DNA of 64,000 bases from Legionella erythra (GTDB lineage: Bacteria > Pseudomonadota > Gammaproteobacteria > Legionellales > Legionellaceae): contig NZ_LNYA01000034.1 in NCBI RefSeq assembly GCF_001467615.1, positions 344,810-408,809 of the forward strand, given 5' to 3'. How positions within the stretch are numbered: the stretch's first letter is position 1; each line of letters starts with the position of its first letter. The position numbers and the translations under genes were made by a program. Under the pieces are notes generated by a model. It saw only the letters and a list, made by a program, of their open reading frames with translations. It did no database searches and was not told the origin of the DNA. Below are positions 27,851 to 38,524 of the stretch, in pieces.

Positions 27851-28041
27851 TAATCGTGTAAAAAATACACAAAAACGTGCATCCACTCTACTCGAAACCA
27901 TTTAAATTGTAAATTGCTAATCACAGTGTAAAAAAAATTCAACTCGACGCCGATAGCGCCAACTACGCAAGCGGCACAAATGCTTTGCCTCATCCTGATA
28001 AGTTAGCTAGGATAAATAAAGTGTCTTGACAAGGATGGGTA

Positions 28042-29751
28042 ATGAATCGCGTCTCTCTGTTTGGCGGCTGTCTTTTTTTGGCCATACCGGCTGTTTACTC
28101 ACAAAATGACTACACCCTTTGCCATCATGCCACTGCGTTGTTTACCAACGCCCGATTCATCACGTTAAACCCCAAACAGCCCGAGGTCGAGGCGGTAGCC
28201 ATTAGAAACCACCGCATTGTCGCGCTGGGGAAGGAAAACGAATTGACTGTTCAATGCCGTGATGAAAATACCCGCGTCATTGACTTGAAAGGGGCCACGG
28301 TCACCCCCGGTCTCATTGATACCTATTCGCAATTTGTTCTTTACGGCTGGCTTGCCAACCACGCCCTTGATTTATCCACTACCAATGTATTTCAACAAGC
28401 AGGATGGCAACCGGTTAAATCCTTAAGTGAATTTTTAGCAGCCATCCGCCATAAAATGACCCAGGATGACGCCTGGCTTATCGTCAATGGGTATGACAAT
28501 GCGCGCATGCCTGGCAGAGCATTGACCCGCGCCATGCTGGATGATATCAGTTTGACCAAACCCATCCTGGTGCTATATTCATCCGGACACAAAGCCCTGT
28601 TGAACCAAGCCGCCATGAACCAGTTGCCAGCCTTAAAAAGCAGCATTCCCGTGACGGTGTCTGAAACCGGTCTGTTGGCGCAGGGCGAATTGCAAAAAGC
28701 CTTGGTCAAAATCATTCAATCAGCCGAATTACAGCAGGCCATTGAGGTCGCGGCCAAGCGTTATGCCGCCGCCGGTTATACGACTGTGACTGAAACCCAG
28801 GCTTCTCAGGATTGGCTCAATGCCTATTATTTTTTAACAAGCCAACCGTCTTTTCCAGTGGACGTGGTGTTAAATGCGCAAACTGTGGGTGACAAACAAC
28901 GTTTTGCCATGAATGAGCTTGACAATCCAAGGCTCTACAATGGCCCGGTACGCCTCACCGTTGACGGCAACATCCGAGATTATCAGGCCTACCTGTCCTC
29001 GCCCTACTACAAAGTGCCGGATTATTTGGCCACCGGCTGGGCGGGGCAGCTGCGCTACAATTTGCGAAGCCTTGAAAAAATGCTGCTTAAAGCGGCGAGA
29101 GCCCATGTTCAGGTCGCACTCGAATGTGAGGGCGATGCCGCCATTGATGTGGCGTTAAATCTGGTGCAAAAAGTTCAACAAACCCAGAATGATTTCAGCT
29201 TCAGGCCCATGCTCATCAATGCCCAATTAACCCGGCAGGATCAACTCTATCGCATTCGCATGCTGGGCCTGAGCGTTAACTGGTTTTCACCTCACCTTTA
29301 TTATTGGGGCGAAAGCATGTGTCATCAATTCCTTGGCCCGTTGCGTGCATTAAATGAAAACCCGCTGGCACAAGCGCGTGCTGTTCTGGGCAACACCCCC
29401 ATTCAGGCCAATTCACCGGCCACTCCGCCGGCCCCCCTGGCGATGATGCGGCAAAACCTGACCCGTCAAGTCCAGAACTGGAATGAAAAGCCCAATGCCC
29501 AATGCCCGGCGGTATTTAATCAGCAGCAAACGCTTCGTTTAGAGGAGAGCTTGCGGGCACTGACTGTAGAAGCCGCCAGGCTGTATGGCATGGATGATGA
29601 CAAGGGCACTCTGGAAGTTGGCAAACTGGCCGATATGACCTTGTTCCGCTACAATCCGCTTCGTGAAAAGCCCGAAGATAATCAAGTGCTAGGAACCATA
29701 TCCAGAGGTGTGTTGCATCTGCTCAATGATACGGATAGCCCTACGCCATAG
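28042..29751 (+). CDS. Exported amidohydrolase-fold protein, metal site lost
   Basis: 569 aa, YtcJ-like (amidohydrolase family 3) by overall layout: signal peptide (1-20), start of the barrel at VTPGLIDTYSQF, and a C-terminal ALTVEAARLYGMDDDKGTLEVGKLADMTLF. But the metal-binding residues are replaced: the HxH pair is Y95-S-Q97, the VKxxxDG lysine is R304, the HAxGD His is E361, the RIEHA His is N393, and the GSD Asp is T452. It therefore looks like a non-catalytic, exported pseudoenzyme. AGGATGGG is the ribosome site. Function unknown. Confidence 0.8.
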   Translation: MNRVSLFGGCLFLAIPAVYSQNDYTLCHHATALFTNARFITLNPKQPEVEAVAIRNHRIVALGKENELTVQCRDENTRVIDLKGATVTPGLIDTYSQFVLYGWLANHALDLSTTNVFQQAGWQPVKSLSEFLAAIRHKMTQDDAWLIVNGYDNARMPGRALTRAMLDDISLTKPILVLYSSGHKALLNQAAMNQLPALKSSIPVTVSETGLLAQGELQKALVKIIQSAELQQAIEVAAKRYAAAGYTTVTETQASQDWLNAYYFLTSQPSFPVDVVLNAQTVGDKQRFAMNELDNPRLYNGPVRLTVDGNIRDYQAYLSSPYYKVPDYLATGWAGQLRYNLRSLEKMLLKAARAHVQVALECEGDAAIDVALNLVQKVQQTQNDFSFRPMLINAQLTRQDQLYRIRMLGLSVNWFSPHLYYWGESMCHQFLGPLRALNENPLAQARAVLGNTPIQANSPATPPAPLAMMRQNLTRQVQNWNEKPNAQCPAVFNQQQTLRLEESLRALTVEAARLYGMDDDKGTLEVGKLADMTLFRYNPLREKPEDNQVLGTISRGVLHLLNDTDSPTP

Positions 29752-29844
29752 GCTTGTAGCTGCGGCAGCAAATTAACGGTATAGTTCGATATCGGGGTGA
29801 GTTTTGAGGGCAATCACGCTTATCGAAGGTATAGAAAGACCACT

Positions 29845-31704
29845 ATGAATAACCATCTTCTTAGTAATGTATTTATTTTCCTCGCCTCCGCCGCCCTGAT
29901 TGTGCCGCTTGCCAGCCGTTTTAAACTGGGCTCTGTATTGGGTTATCTAATCATCGGCGCGTTGATCGGCCCTTACGGTTTTAAACTCATCGGCAATCCC
30001 AATCAAATCATGCAATTTGCCGAATTCGGCGTCATCATGATGCTTTTTCTCATTGGCCTTGAACTGGAACCTGCCACCCTGTGGCGGCTACGCAAGATGA
30101 TCGTCGGGTTGGGAAGCCTGCAGGTCATTGTGACCTCGGCTATTCTTTGCCTTCTTGGTCTCTTGTTAGGCTATCCTTGGCAAAGCAGCCTGGCGGTGAG
30201 TATGGCTCTAACCCTTTCTTCAACCGCATTGGTCATTCAAATGCTTGAGGAAAAAAATCTGTTGAAAACTGCCGAAGGTGAAACGTCCTTTGCCGTGTTA
30301 CTGTTTCAGGATATTGCCGTTATCCCTATTCTTATCATTATGCCCCTGCTGGCTTCTGCCACGACAGCGGCAACAGTACCCCATGAAGCGACGCTGCTTG
30401 CCCTGTTCCCCGCCTGGATCCACCCCATTATTGTCACCAGTGTGATTGGCGCCATGATTGTCGCAGGCCATTTTTTTTCAAGCCATCTGTTTTTTATTGT
30501 GGCCAGAACACATCTTCGGGAGGTATTTACAGCCACGTCACTCGCTTTAATTGTCGGCATCACCTTGCTCATGGAAGCTGTGGGCGTGTCCCCTGCGCTG
30601 GGCGCCTTCGTTGCCGGGGTAGTACTGGCCAACTCGGAATACAAACGCACATTAGAAACCGACATCCAGCCCTTTAAAGGTTTATTGCTGGGTTTGTTTT
30701 TTATTTCAGTGGGGATGAGCATTAATTTCAACCTGCTTGGGGCACAATGGCATGAATTGCTCGGTGCCGTTGGGATTCTGATTGTTATCAAAGCCGCCGT
30801 ACTCTTGCTTCTGGGATGGCAATTTGGCCTCACGCTCATTCAACGCATCGGCTTTGCGCTGGCATTGTCCCAGGGCGGAGAGTTCGCGTTTGTCCTGTTT
30901 AAATTTGCTTTCCATGTGAATGTCATCAATGAACAAACTGCCAATTTTTATACGTTAGTCGTCGCCCTTTCCATGGCAACAACCCCTTTTATCATGCTGC
31001 TCTATCAACGCTTTATCGTGCCTCATTATCTAAGCCTGGTTCCCCAACAACCGTTTGACACGATTCATGAAAAACAAGACATTATTCTTGTCGGCTATGG
31101 GCGCTTTGGGCAAATTGTCGGGCGCTTTCTAACAGGCCATGGCGTTAAGCTAACCATACTGGAAAAAGATCCGGAGCAGATTAAATTATTGCGTAAATTC
31201 GGTTACAAAGGTTATTTTGGCGATGCTGCGAGACTCGATTTACTAATGAATGCCGGCGCAGACAAGGCTAAATTATTGGTCATTGCCGTAGGCAATCCAG
31301 ACGTCAGTCTCGAAATTGTAGAAATGGCCAAGCAGAGCTTCCCCCATTTAACCATTTATGCCCGTGCCCGCAATCGCAGTCATGCCTATCAATTGCATAA
31401 AGCAGGCGTGAACTATTTTAAACGGGAGACATTTGATTCATCGCTGACGATGGCGCAGGAAATCATGGCCTTTCTTGGGCATAGTCCCGAAACACTGCGG
31501 CGTAAGGCCAAAGCCTTTTTACAGCTGGATGAAGCCTCCTTAAAGCAATCCTTTGAGTTCTTTGAAAAAGAAGCGGAGATGATCAGTTATGTGCGTCAGG
31601 TGAATGGGGAATTGGAACGCATATTGAAAAGCGACCAGGCGTTTGAACACCCTAAAGGCCGCTTCAGTAAAATGGCAATGCCTGAAAATCCAGGCAAGGA
31701 TTAA
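29845..31704 (+). CDS. Kef-type K+/H+ antiporter with RCK domain
   Basis: 619 aa. Twelve or so helices of the CPA2 family (residues about 1-385, with [24 protein letters not shown] and the [19 protein letters not shown] region), then an RCK_N NAD-binding domain ([22 protein letters not shown], about 405-520). This is the architecture of KefB/KefC, which extrude K+ in exchange for H+ in electrophile stress; no KefF/KefG helper gene is next to it. ATG at 29845 chosen as the family-like N-terminus; its ribosome site is weak. Convergent with ppa, stops overlapping by 4 bases. Confidence 0.88.
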   Translation: MNNHLLSNVFIFLASAALIVPLASRFKLGSVLGYLIIGALIGPYGFKLIGNPNQIMQFAEFGVIMMLFLIGLELEPATLWRLRKMIVGLGSLQVIVTSAILCLLGLLLGYPWQSSLAVSMALTLSSTALVIQMLEEKNLLKTAEGETSFAVLLFQDIAVIPILIIMPLLASATTAATVPHEATLLALFPAWIHPIIVTSVIGAMIVAGHFFSSHLFFIVARTHLREVFTATSLALIVGITLLMEAVGVSPALGAFVAGVVLANSEYKRTLETDIQPFKGLLLGLFFISVGMSINFNLLGAQWHELLGAVGILIVIKAAVLLLLGWQFGLTLIQRIGFALALSQGGEFAFVLFKFAFHVNVINEQTANFYTLVVALSMATTPFIMLLYQRFIVPHYLSLVPQQPFDTIHEKQDIILVGYGRFGQIVGRFLTGHGVKLTILEKDPEQIKLLRKFGYKGYFGDAARLDLLMNAGADKAKLLVIAVGNPDVSLEIVEMAKQSFPHLTIYARARNRSHAYQLHKAGVNYFKRETFDSSLTMAQEIMAFLGHSPETLRRKAKAFLQLDEASLKQSFEFFEKEAEMISYVRQVNGELERILKSDQAFEHPKGRFSKMAMPENPGKD

Positions 31705-32237
31705 TTGCCCTTGCTGTTAAACCGTTCAACACTTGCAATAATTTCTTCTTTGGCCGCCTCAGGTCCTTCCCACCCCGTGATTTTTACCCACTTGCCTTCT
31801 TCCAGATCTTTATAATGCTGGAAAAAATGCTCCAGAGACAGTAATAGTTGCCGCGGTAAATCCGCGTACGTTTTAACATTCTCATACATTTTGGTGAGTT
31901 TGTTGGTCGGAACAGCCAGTAATTTGGCATCCACGCCAGCCTCATCGGTCATTTTGAGCATGCCGACCACACGGCAAGGGATAGCCGCACCGCTTATCAA
32001 CGGAACAGGGGTAACGACCAGAACGTCTACGGGATCGCCATCTTCTGACAGGGTGTTGGGAATGTAGCCGTAATTCGTGGGGTAAAACATGGCGGTTGTC
32101 ATGAAACGATCAACAAATAACGCACCGGTATGTTTGTCAACTTCGTATTTGACAGGCTCGCCGTGCATGGGAATTTCAATGATGACATTGATTTCATTTG
32201 GAACATCACGACCACTTTTAATATGCATTAAGCCCAT
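31701..32237 (-). CDS. ppa: Inorganic pyrophosphatase
   Basis: Hydrolyses pyrophosphate to drive biosynthesis. 178 aa, family I; E. coli has 176. Active-site Asp cluster [13 protein letters not shown], the [13 protein letters not shown] motif, and a C-terminal [13 protein letters not shown]-like region are present. Single gene, divergent from the HIT gene. Confidence 0.97.
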   Translation of the reverse strand: MGLMHIKSGRDVPNEINVIIEIPMHGEPVKYEVDKHTGALFVDRFMTTAMFYPTNYGYIPNTLSEDGDPVDVLVVTPVPLISGAAIPCRVVGMLKMTDEAGVDAKLLAVPTNKLTKMYENVKTYADLPRQLLLSLEHFFQHYKDLEEGKWVKITGWEGPEAAKEEIIASVERFNSKGN

Positions 32238-32355
32238 TTTAACTATCCCTTAAGATATGAAGACGGCGTATTATGCCAAAACCCCATCAAAAGGCAAAAT
32301 AAGATGTTCTCTCGTCAATCAATATCCAGCTATTTTTAATCGCTATAACTCAAGG

Positions 32356-32361
32356 TATAAT
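32356..32361 (+). promoter_or_regulatory. -10 element for the HIT-folE pair
   Basis: Perfect TATAAT, 29-32 bases before the HIT start; the -35 side is only T-rich (about 32333-32338). Confidence 0.4.
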
Positions 32362-32393
32362 GTCGGATTAGCTCATTAAATTAAGGTGCAATG

Positions 32394-32735
32394 ATGGATT
32401 GTCTCTTTTGCAAAATTATCAAAGGGGAGATTCCGGCCACGGTGCTTTTCGATGATTCGGAAGTCATGGTTATTCGCGACATCCGGCCACAGGCTCCAAC
32501 TCATCTTCTGGTGCTGCCTAAAAAGCACATTGCGACAATCAATGATTCAGACAGTAATGACGAGCAATTGCTCGGACGAATGATTCTGACAGCCAAAAAG
32601 ATGGCTCATAATGAGCATTTAAGCGATTTCGGATATCGCCTTGTTTTTAATGTGAATGCAGGTGGCGGACAGGAAGTTTACCATATTCACTTACATATAC
32701 TGGGTGGTCGTCAAATGACCTGGCCGCCGGGTTAG
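32394..32735 (+). CDS. HIT family protein (HinT type)
   Basis: 113 aa nucleotide hydrolase. N-terminal [21 protein letters not shown] and the histidine triad HIHLHILGG near the C-terminus; typical HinT size. Acts on AMP-lysine or acyl/aminoacyl-AMP adducts in the cytoplasm. The start is one of two adjacent ATGs (32391 or 32394) behind AAGG. Ten bases ahead of folE, likely cotranscribed. Confidence 0.94.
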   Translation: MDCLFCKIIKGEIPATVLFDDSEVMVIRDIRPQAPTHLLVLPKKHIATINDSDSNDEQLLGRMILTAKKMAHNEHLSDFGYRLVFNVNAGGGQEVYHIHLHILGGRQMTWPPG

Positions 32736-32745
32736 GGTTTTATTC

Positions 32746-33285
32746 ATGCAAGAATTGTATAAAAAAATATTGGAAGAGATAGGCGAGGATCCTTCTCGTG
32801 AAGGATTGCGGGATACCCCGGAACGGGCCGCCAATGCGCTTCGCTATCTGACCAAAGGTTATGCTGAAGATTTAAACGAGATCATCAACAACGCCCTCTT
32901 CGAATCGGACATGAGCGAGATGGTGATTGTGAAAGAAATCGAGCTGTACTCCATGTGTGAGCATCATCTACTGCCCTTTCTGGGTAAATGCCATGTGGGC
33001 TATTTACCCAGCGGCAGAGTGCTTGGCCTTTCTAAAATTGCCCGGATTGTTGATTATTTTGCCCGCCGCTTACAAATTCAGGAGCGTTTGACCGCAGAAA
33101 TTGCTACGTGCATTGAAAGCATCACGGGCGCACGCGGGGTTGGTGTGGTCATTGAAGCCAAGCATCTGTGCATGATGATGCGTGGCGTGGAAAAGCAAAA
33201 TTCGGTGATGACCACATCGGTGATGTTAGGTGATATGCGCAACAACGCCAATACACGCCTTGAGTTTTTAAAGTTAATCCGTTAA
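32746..33285 (+). CDS. folE: GTP cyclohydrolase I
   Basis: Converts GTP to dihydroneopterin triphosphate, first step to folate. 179 aa, shorter N-terminus than the E. coli enzyme (222 aa) as in many type IA proteins. Zinc/active-site motif [20 protein letters not shown], then [20 protein letters not shown] and the second zinc Cys in [14 protein letters not shown], all intact. Confidence 0.97.
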   Translation: MQELYKKILEEIGEDPSREGLRDTPERAANALRYLTKGYAEDLNEIINNALFESDMSEMVIVKEIELYSMCEHHLLPFLGKCHVGYLPSGRVLGLSKIARIVDYFARRLQIQERLTAEIATCIESITGARGVGVVIEAKHLCMMMRGVEKQNSVMTTSVMLGDMRNNANTRLEFLKLIR

Positions 33286-33361
33286 CCATGATATCTGATG
33301 ATCCCAAGCCATAGCAGGCGGATCCCGTACTTTATTAATCACCATTTACTTCCCGAACTTG

Positions 33362-33402
33362 TATGCATCAAATCCTTGATTAGCGAACGGATGTGATGCA
33401 TA
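33362..33402. terminator. Long hairpin between convergent genes
   Basis: Inverted repeat with 14-base arms and one mismatch (33362-33375 and 33389-33402), 13-base loop, in the 150-base gap between folE and the convergent GTPase-like gene. Symmetric position suggests a shared terminator, but there is no T-tract on either side. Confidence 0.4.
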
Positions 33403-33434
33403 AAGCACGGTAACATTTAGATGCGACTGCCCGG

Positions 33435-34454
33435 CTATAAGTCCGTGTCCATGTATTCAGGAAACATCATCATGGTCTCGGTTACGTCATTGGCCGCTTG
33501 TGCGATGGGATTTGATTTGAATAAACCATAGGCAATCAAGCCGCCTGCTACGGTTCCCACCACTCCGCTTGCCAAGGCAACTTTAGCTGCCGCCGTGCCC
33601 GCAATGATGCCGCTAAAAAATGCACCCGGCCCTGACCAGAGTCCTAAACCAAATCCGATGCCAAAACCAACGACAGCGGCAGCCATGGTGAGTGTCGCCA
33701 TGATAGCCACTGTAAAAACCGCCTGGGCCAGCCTATAATGTTTACCGTATAAATGAATCTGGCATTCATTGAGATAGGTAGCGATGATGGTTTCTCTATC
33801 CTCCAGACGTTGCCAGGCAAGCATTAGTTTTTCAGTCGATTGAGCAATGGCATCGGCAGCCTCAGGAGAAGCGCTTTTCAATTGTTCTTCAAGTTGCTCA
33901 AGCGCCTGATGCAGTCTGCTTCCAGCCAAAGTGCAATCCTTGGCTTTAGCCATGGGTGTCCATGCGATCTTTGGAAAAAAAAGTACGGCCTCTTTATCCC
34001 TGCGTTTCTTTTCATCAATCATTTGATTAAGCAACTGGAGGATATTTTCCCGATTTATATCGGCCATGTTATCTAACCAGAGTGCGGGATAATCCGCAAT
34101 TGACATGAACGGCAAATCATCCTTACTGGACATCCCAACAAACAAAAGGGGCATGGCGGGATTGATTGCCTTTAAGGCATTAATATCCTGAGTAATCTGG
34201 TGTTCATCCCAACTCTCTACAAAGTAAAGGACTGCGTCAACACTCGGACAATAAAGCGACAAGCTCTGTTGATAGGACGTGTCCAAAATCCAGTAATTAT
34301 ATTCTCTGAAATGGGTTGCATCGCGATTATGAACTAATGATGGCTGAAGGGTATCCCTATGACCAAGATTAATTTGAGTGAATTGTTCAACGAATCGGTT
34401 TTTAGTCTCGGTTGTTTTGCCATAAATTAAAATGCTGGATGTGACCATATTCAC
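33435..34454 (-). CDS. Degenerate Ras-like GTPase with C-terminal membrane region
   Basis: 339 aa, no close family known to me. The first 145 residues read as a small-GTPase fold: strand SSILIYG then a P-loop remnant G12-KTTE-T17-K18-N19 in place of GxxxxGK(S/T), DTS (58-60) at the DxxG position, and SKDD (110-113) at the N/TKxD position. Helices follow (175-240), then a long hydrophobic stretch 245-315 (VAIMATLTMAAAVVGFGIGF and ASGVVGTVAGGLIAYG), which could be a membrane hairpin. Nucleotide binding is doubtful. A Dot/Icm effector is possible but unproven. Confidence 0.6.
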   Translation of the reverse strand: MNMVTSSILIYGKTTETKNRFVEQFTQINLGHRDTLQPSLVHNRDATHFREYNYWILDTSYQQSLSLYCPSVDAVLYFVESWDEHQITQDINALKAINPAMPLLFVGMSSKDDLPFMSIADYPALWLDNMADINRENILQLLNQMIDEKKRRDKEAVLFFPKIAWTPMAKAKDCTLAGSRLHQALEQLEEQLKSASPEAADAIAQSTEKLMLAWQRLEDRETIIATYLNECQIHLYGKHYRLAQAVFTVAIMATLTMAAAVVGFGIGFGLGLWSGPGAFFSGIIAGTAAAKVALASGVVGTVAGGLIAYGLFKSNPIAQAANDVTETMMMFPEYMDTDL

Positions 34455-34544
34455 TGCATAGTGGTGATTTCTCGGTGCATTCTACATAAAAGAGCCACTA
34501 TTGCCAATACATTGGCCATGGTGATTAATATGAAGGCAATGGAT

Positions 34545-34566
34545 GTGCCTGACTAATGCCAGGCAC
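34545..34566 (-). terminator. Hairpin after pnp
   Basis: Perfect 7-bp arms (34545-34551 and 34560-34566) with an 8-base loop, 11 bases beyond the pnp stop on the minus strand. No strong U-tract follows. Plausible 3' end of the metY-pnp operon. Confidence 0.45.
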
Positions 34567-34576
34567 TGGATGAGGG

Positions 34577-36763
34577 TTATTCTTCTTCAGTGGATTTGGC
34601 TTGTGCTTCGTCAACGTCATCGTGGGAGAGATCAAGCGCTTCGTCATCCATTGCAACGGGTGAATCAGCGGCTTTTTCCGCAGCCTGGGGCTTATCTTTC
34701 CACTCGAGTTTCACACGACCCTGTTTGTCAACACCAGCCACGAACACTTCAATTTCCTGGCCTTCGCTCAAGACAGACTCTACTTTTTGAGAGCGATCGC
34801 TGCAAATTTGGGAAATGTGCAAGAGCCCGTCTTTGCCCGGCAACAAATTGATAAAGGCACCAAAATCAACAATTTTGCTGACTTTACCTTTATAGGTTTG
34901 ACCTACTTCAATTTCTGCGATCAAGGCTTTAATCTGCCGTTGTGCTTCTGCCAGCGCCTCGGCATCCGGTGAGAAAAGCTGAACCACGCCGCTGTCATCG
35001 ATATCAATTGAAACGCCGGTGCTTTCAATTAACCCCTTAATCGTAGCGCCGCCTTTGCCGATGATGGTGCGGATTTTATCTTCCGCTACCTTCATGGTGG
35101 TTATGCGCGGAGCATGTTGAGAGAGTTCACCCCGGTGCTCAGACAGCGCATTATTCATGACACCCAGGATATGCTTTCTTCCTGCCAGCGCCTGCTCCAG
35201 AGCCTGCTCCATGATTTCTTTGGTAATTCCGGTAATTTTGATGTCCATTTGCAGTGCCGTAACCCCTTTATCGGTTCCCGCTACTTTAAAGTCCATATCT
35301 CCCAGATGGTCTTCATCACCGAGAATATCCGTCAACACAGCAAAGCGATCGTTTTCCTTGATAAGACCCATAGCCACGCCAGCCACTGGGGCTTTGAGCG
35401 GCACACCGGCATCCATCAGGGCAAGACTGGTACCACAGACGGTGGCCATGGAACTGGAACCATTGGATTCTGTGATATCAGAAACGACACGCAGTACATA
35501 AGGAAATTCTGCGGCAGTTGGCAATACAGCCATCAGGCTTCGTTTTGCCAGACGGCCATGGCCGATTTCACGGCGTTTGGGACTACCGACCATGCCGACT
35601 TCCCCAACTGAGTAGGGGGGGAAATTATAATGCAACATGAAGCGATCTTTCGTCTCACCATAGAGACCGTCAAGCGTTTGTGCATCGCGTTCATTACCGA
35701 GTGTGGCGGCAACTATGGCCTGCGTTTCACCACGGGTAAACAACGCGGAACCATGAGTACGTTCAAGAAACTTGGTACGGATAGCAATGGGCCGCACGGT
35801 ACGCTGATCGCGTCCATCAATCCGTGGCTCGCCATCAAGAATACGGTTTCGCACAATCGTTTTTTCCAGAGATTCCATGATTTCAGCAACCGTATCCACT
35901 TTGAGATCATCGCGTTCCTGAGCCAGGGTATCTAACACGAACTGGCGTGCGTCCTGAAGACGTTGATGACGTTGCTGCTTGTCTTTAATTAAATAGGCTT
36001 CATTAAAACGGGTGGTAGCTAATTCACCAATACGGGCAATCAGCGATGTATCGGTTGCGGGTGCAGTCCAATTCCAGGCGGGCTTACCCACTTCTTTAGC
36101 CATTTCCTTGATTGCACGGATAACGCCCTTCATCATTTCATGGCCATAAAGCACAGCGCCTAACATGATTTCTTCAGTTAACTCGCGCGCCTCAGACTCC
36201 ACCATTAAAATTGCATCTTCTGTTCCGGCAACAACCAAATCCAAATCAGATTGCTGGGTGGCTTTGTAGCTGGGGTTTAATAAATAAATACCGTCCTGAT
36301 AACCGACGCGGGCAGCGCCAATAGGTCCCATAAACGGAATACCTGAAATGGCCAATGCGGCAGACGCTGCAATCATTGAGACGATATCGGCAGGCACTTC
36401 CGGATTGAGCGACATAACGGTGGCAATAATTTGGACTTCATTACGGAATCCTTCAGGAAACAAGGGTCGCAGGGGCCTGTCCATTAATCGTGAAGTTAAG
36501 GTTTCGTTTTCACTGGGACGGCCTTCACGCTTGTTAAAGCCACCGGGGATTTTACCCGCGGCGTAGGTTTTTTCCTGATAATTGACGGTCAGTGGAAAGA
36601 AGCCATTGTCTTCTGCACCATCTTTCTTGCCTACCACAGTCACCAGAACCTGGGTTCCGCCCATGCTGGCAAAAATAGCACCATCCGCTTGTCTGGCTAT
36701 CTCGCCAGTCTCCAGAATCAGGGTGTGTTCCCCAAATCGCACTTCTTTAGTGAATTTTGACAC
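34577..36763 (-). CDS. pnp: Polyribonucleotide nucleotidyltransferase
   Basis: Phosphorolytic 3'-5' exoribonuclease, core of the RNA degradosome. 728 aa: two RNase PH domains (about 1-220 and 310-545; [27 protein letters not shown] and [16 protein letters not shown]), KH domain (about 555-610, [15 protein letters not shown]), S1 domain (about 620-690, [30 protein letters not shown]) and an acidic tail. Starts with GTG at 36763 behind GAGGTG. Downstream of rpsO with a strong terminator between. Confidence 0.97.
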   Translation of the reverse strand: MSKFTKEVRFGEHTLILETGEIARQADGAIFASMGGTQVLVTVVGKKDGAEDNGFFPLTVNYQEKTYAAGKIPGGFNKREGRPSENETLTSRLMDRPLRPLFPEGFRNEVQIIATVMSLNPEVPADIVSMIAASAALAISGIPFMGPIGAARVGYQDGIYLLNPSYKATQQSDLDLVVAGTEDAILMVESEARELTEEIMLGAVLYGHEMMKGVIRAIKEMAKEVGKPAWNWTAPATDTSLIARIGELATTRFNEAYLIKDKQQRHQRLQDARQFVLDTLAQERDDLKVDTVAEIMESLEKTIVRNRILDGEPRIDGRDQRTVRPIAIRTKFLERTHGSALFTRGETQAIVAATLGNERDAQTLDGLYGETKDRFMLHYNFPPYSVGEVGMVGSPKRREIGHGRLAKRSLMAVLPTAAEFPYVLRVVSDITESNGSSSMATVCGTSLALMDAGVPLKAPVAGVAMGLIKENDRFAVLTDILGDEDHLGDMDFKVAGTDKGVTALQMDIKITGITKEIMEQALEQALAGRKHILGVMNNALSEHRGELSQHAPRITTMKVAEDKIRTIIGKGGATIKGLIESTGVSIDIDDSGVVQLFSPDAEALAEAQRQIKALIAEIEVGQTYKGKVSKIVDFGAFINLLPGKDGLLHISQICSDRSQKVESVLSEGQEIEVFVAGVDKQGRVKLEWKDKPQAAEKAADSPVAMDDEALDLSHDDVDEAQAKSTEEE

Positions 36764-36787
36764 GTAGTCACCTCATTATGTATTAGC

Positions 36788-36816
36788 AAAAAAAAGGCGC
36801 AGAAAACTGCGCCTTT
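36788..36816 (-). terminator. Strong intrinsic terminator between rpsO and pnp
   Basis: Perfect 10-bp stem (36807-36816 and 36793-36802), 4-base loop, followed on the minus strand by a run of Ts down to 36788. In E. coli the rpsO terminator stands at the same place and pnp gets part of its transcript from an internal promoter. Confidence 0.85.
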
Positions 36817-36867
36817 AACTTAAAATTGGATAGTTGTGTATCTCCTAACCATAGGAAAAACCCACTA

Positions 36868-37143
36868 TCAATAGGAATCCCGCAGACCAAGCTTTTGGAT
36901 CAGGCTTTGATAACGGTCTTGATCCTTTCTTTTTAAATATTTTAACAGCTTGCGACGCTTGTTAACCAATTCTTGCAAACCACGGCGTGAATGAAAATCT
37001 TTCTTGTGCGCTTTAAAGTGGTCTGTCAGATATTGAATTCGATTGGTAATTAAAGAAACCTGCACTTCTGGAGAGCCAGTATCTTTCTCAGTTCGTTTGT
37101 TCTGATTCACAATTTCTGCTGTTTGTGCGCTAGTTAGCGACAT
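36868..37143 (-). CDS. rpsO: 30S ribosomal protein S15
   Basis: 91 aa S15 that binds 16S rRNA central domain; E. coli has 89. Motifs [23 protein letters not shown] and [24 protein letters not shown] are diagnostic. AGGAGTG precedes the ATG. Flanked by truB and pnp in the usual order. Confidence 0.98.
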   Translation of the reverse strand: MSLTSAQTAEIVNQNKRTEKDTGSPEVQVSLITNRIQYLTDHFKAHKKDFHSRRGLQELVNKRRKLLKYLKRKDQDRYQSLIQKLGLRDSY

Positions 37144-37245
37144 TGTTCACTCCTGGAAATAAGCTAAGTGTTCTTCTTAAAGGGGAGCATTCTATCAAGA
37201 GCGCCCTTAAGACACAAGTCTTTAGTTAATAATTGTGCAAGATTC

Positions 37246-38172
37246 TCACCCGCGTGCGCGAAAGGCTTGCTCACTGAGTAAGCGCTTTACTTTAAAAGCG
37301 CCCGATTCATCAACAAAACCTAAACCAGCAAACTGTTCCTTGCAGTCGTATAAACGGATTTCCCCGGTGCAGTTTAAAGCCTTAACTGGAGAAATAACAC
37401 GCCCCAGCCTCAGATTAAGCAGTTCCTCATCCGTTAATGAAAGACAGGGAAAATGACGCACCGTGGTTTCCATTGGCAGCAGGCAAGCAGACAGCTGAGT
37501 TTTATCAGCCGCTTGCAGCATATCCAAAGTATACATGGGATAAGCTGAATAACCGGCAGTATACAAGCGATGCAATTGGGTGACATGCGCCCCCACGTTT
37601 AATTTATCCCCAATGTCTTCCACCAGATTTCGAATATAAGTTCCCTTACTGCAACTCACCCGGATTTTAAATTCCTGCCCATCAAAATCCAGTAAAAGGA
37701 GCTCTTTAATGGTGATGGCACGTGAAGCACGCTCAATATCGATACCATTCCTGGCGTATTTATATAATGGCGTACCCTGGTGTTTCAAAGCAGAAAACAT
37801 TGATGGAGTCTGATGACTTAAACCAATGAATTCCTGAATCGTTGCCTGAAGGTGGTCTTTCGTCACGTGGACGGCATCTACTCTGGCAATTATTTCGCCC
37901 ATGGCATCGGATGTGGTTGTTTTTATGCCTAATAAACCGGTCGCTTCGTACGTTTTATCATCGTCAAGCGCGTACTGACTGAATTTTGTGGCTTCACCAA
38001 AACAGACAGGAAGCATGCCGGTAGCCAATGGATCAAGACTGCCAGTATGCCCTGCCTTTTCAGCATTATAGAGGCGTTTTACCCTTTGCAGTACCGCATT
38101 GGATGATAGACCCTGGGGCTTATTGACCAGCAAAACACCGTCAACCTGTTCTTTACTGCTCACGTTGCTCAT
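37246..38172 (-). CDS. truB: tRNA pseudouridine-55 synthase
   Basis: Makes pseudouridine 55 in the T-loop of tRNAs. 308 aa. Catalytic Asp in [33 protein letters not shown] and the PUA-like C-terminus are present. The start is uncertain: ATG at 38172, ATG at 38199 or GTG at 38163 are all in frame and none has a clear ribosome site, because the gene overlaps the rbfA end, suggesting coupled translation. Confidence 0.95.
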   Translation of the reverse strand: MSNVSSKEQVDGVLLVNKPQGLSSNAVLQRVKRLYNAEKAGHTGSLDPLATGMLPVCFGEATKFSQYALDDDKTYEATGLLGIKTTTSDAMGEIIARVDAVHVTKDHLQATIQEFIGLSHQTPSMFSALKHQGTPLYKYARNGIDIERASRAITIKELLLLDFDGQEFKIRVSCSKGTYIRNLVEDIGDKLNVGAHVTQLHRLYTAGYSAYPMYTLDMLQAADKTQLSACLLPMETTVRHFPCLSLTDEELLNLRLGRVISPVKALNCTGEIRLYDCKEQFAGLGFVDESGAFKVKRLLSEQAFRARG

Positions 38173-38524
38173 CTTGGCTGTCGGGATTGGCTTCATCAAT
38201 CAATTTGCTTAAACGCCTGCCATACTCAATCGATTCATCATAGACAAAATGAAGCTGAGGCACGGTGCGGAGTTTAATTGTGCGGGCTAACGCGCTACGT
38301 AGATAGCTTGCTGCAGTATTCAAAATCACAGCAGCCTGCTTGTTCTCATCGCCTAAGACAGTAAAGTACACTTTCGCATGACTTAAATCGCCTGACACCT
38401 TGACGCCTGAAATAGTGACAAAATTGGGCAATCGGGGATCTTTAATCTCCTGCTGAATGATCTGCGATAATTTTCGCTGCAACATTTCTGCTACGCGATC
38501 GGTTCGTTTAAAGTCATTACTCAT
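38153..38524 (-). CDS. rbfA: Ribosome-binding factor A
   Basis: Assists late 30S maturation. 123 aa; KH-like fold with [25 protein letters not shown] at the N-terminus and [37 protein letters not shown] in the core. Overlaps infB by 4 bases (ATGA) and the truB start by about 20. Confidence 0.96.
   Translation of the reverse strand: MSNDFKRTDRVAEMLQRKLSQIIQQEIKDPRLPNFVTISGVKVSGDLSHAKVYFTVLGDENKQAAVILNTAASYLRSALARTIKLRTVPQLHFVYDESIEYGRRLSKLIDEANPDSQDEQREQ

Noticed and set aside
30306-30839. 177-codon frame opposite the Kef antiporter
   Set aside because: Mirrors hydrophobic membrane codons of the real gene; polar, repetitive composition typical of antisense shadows.
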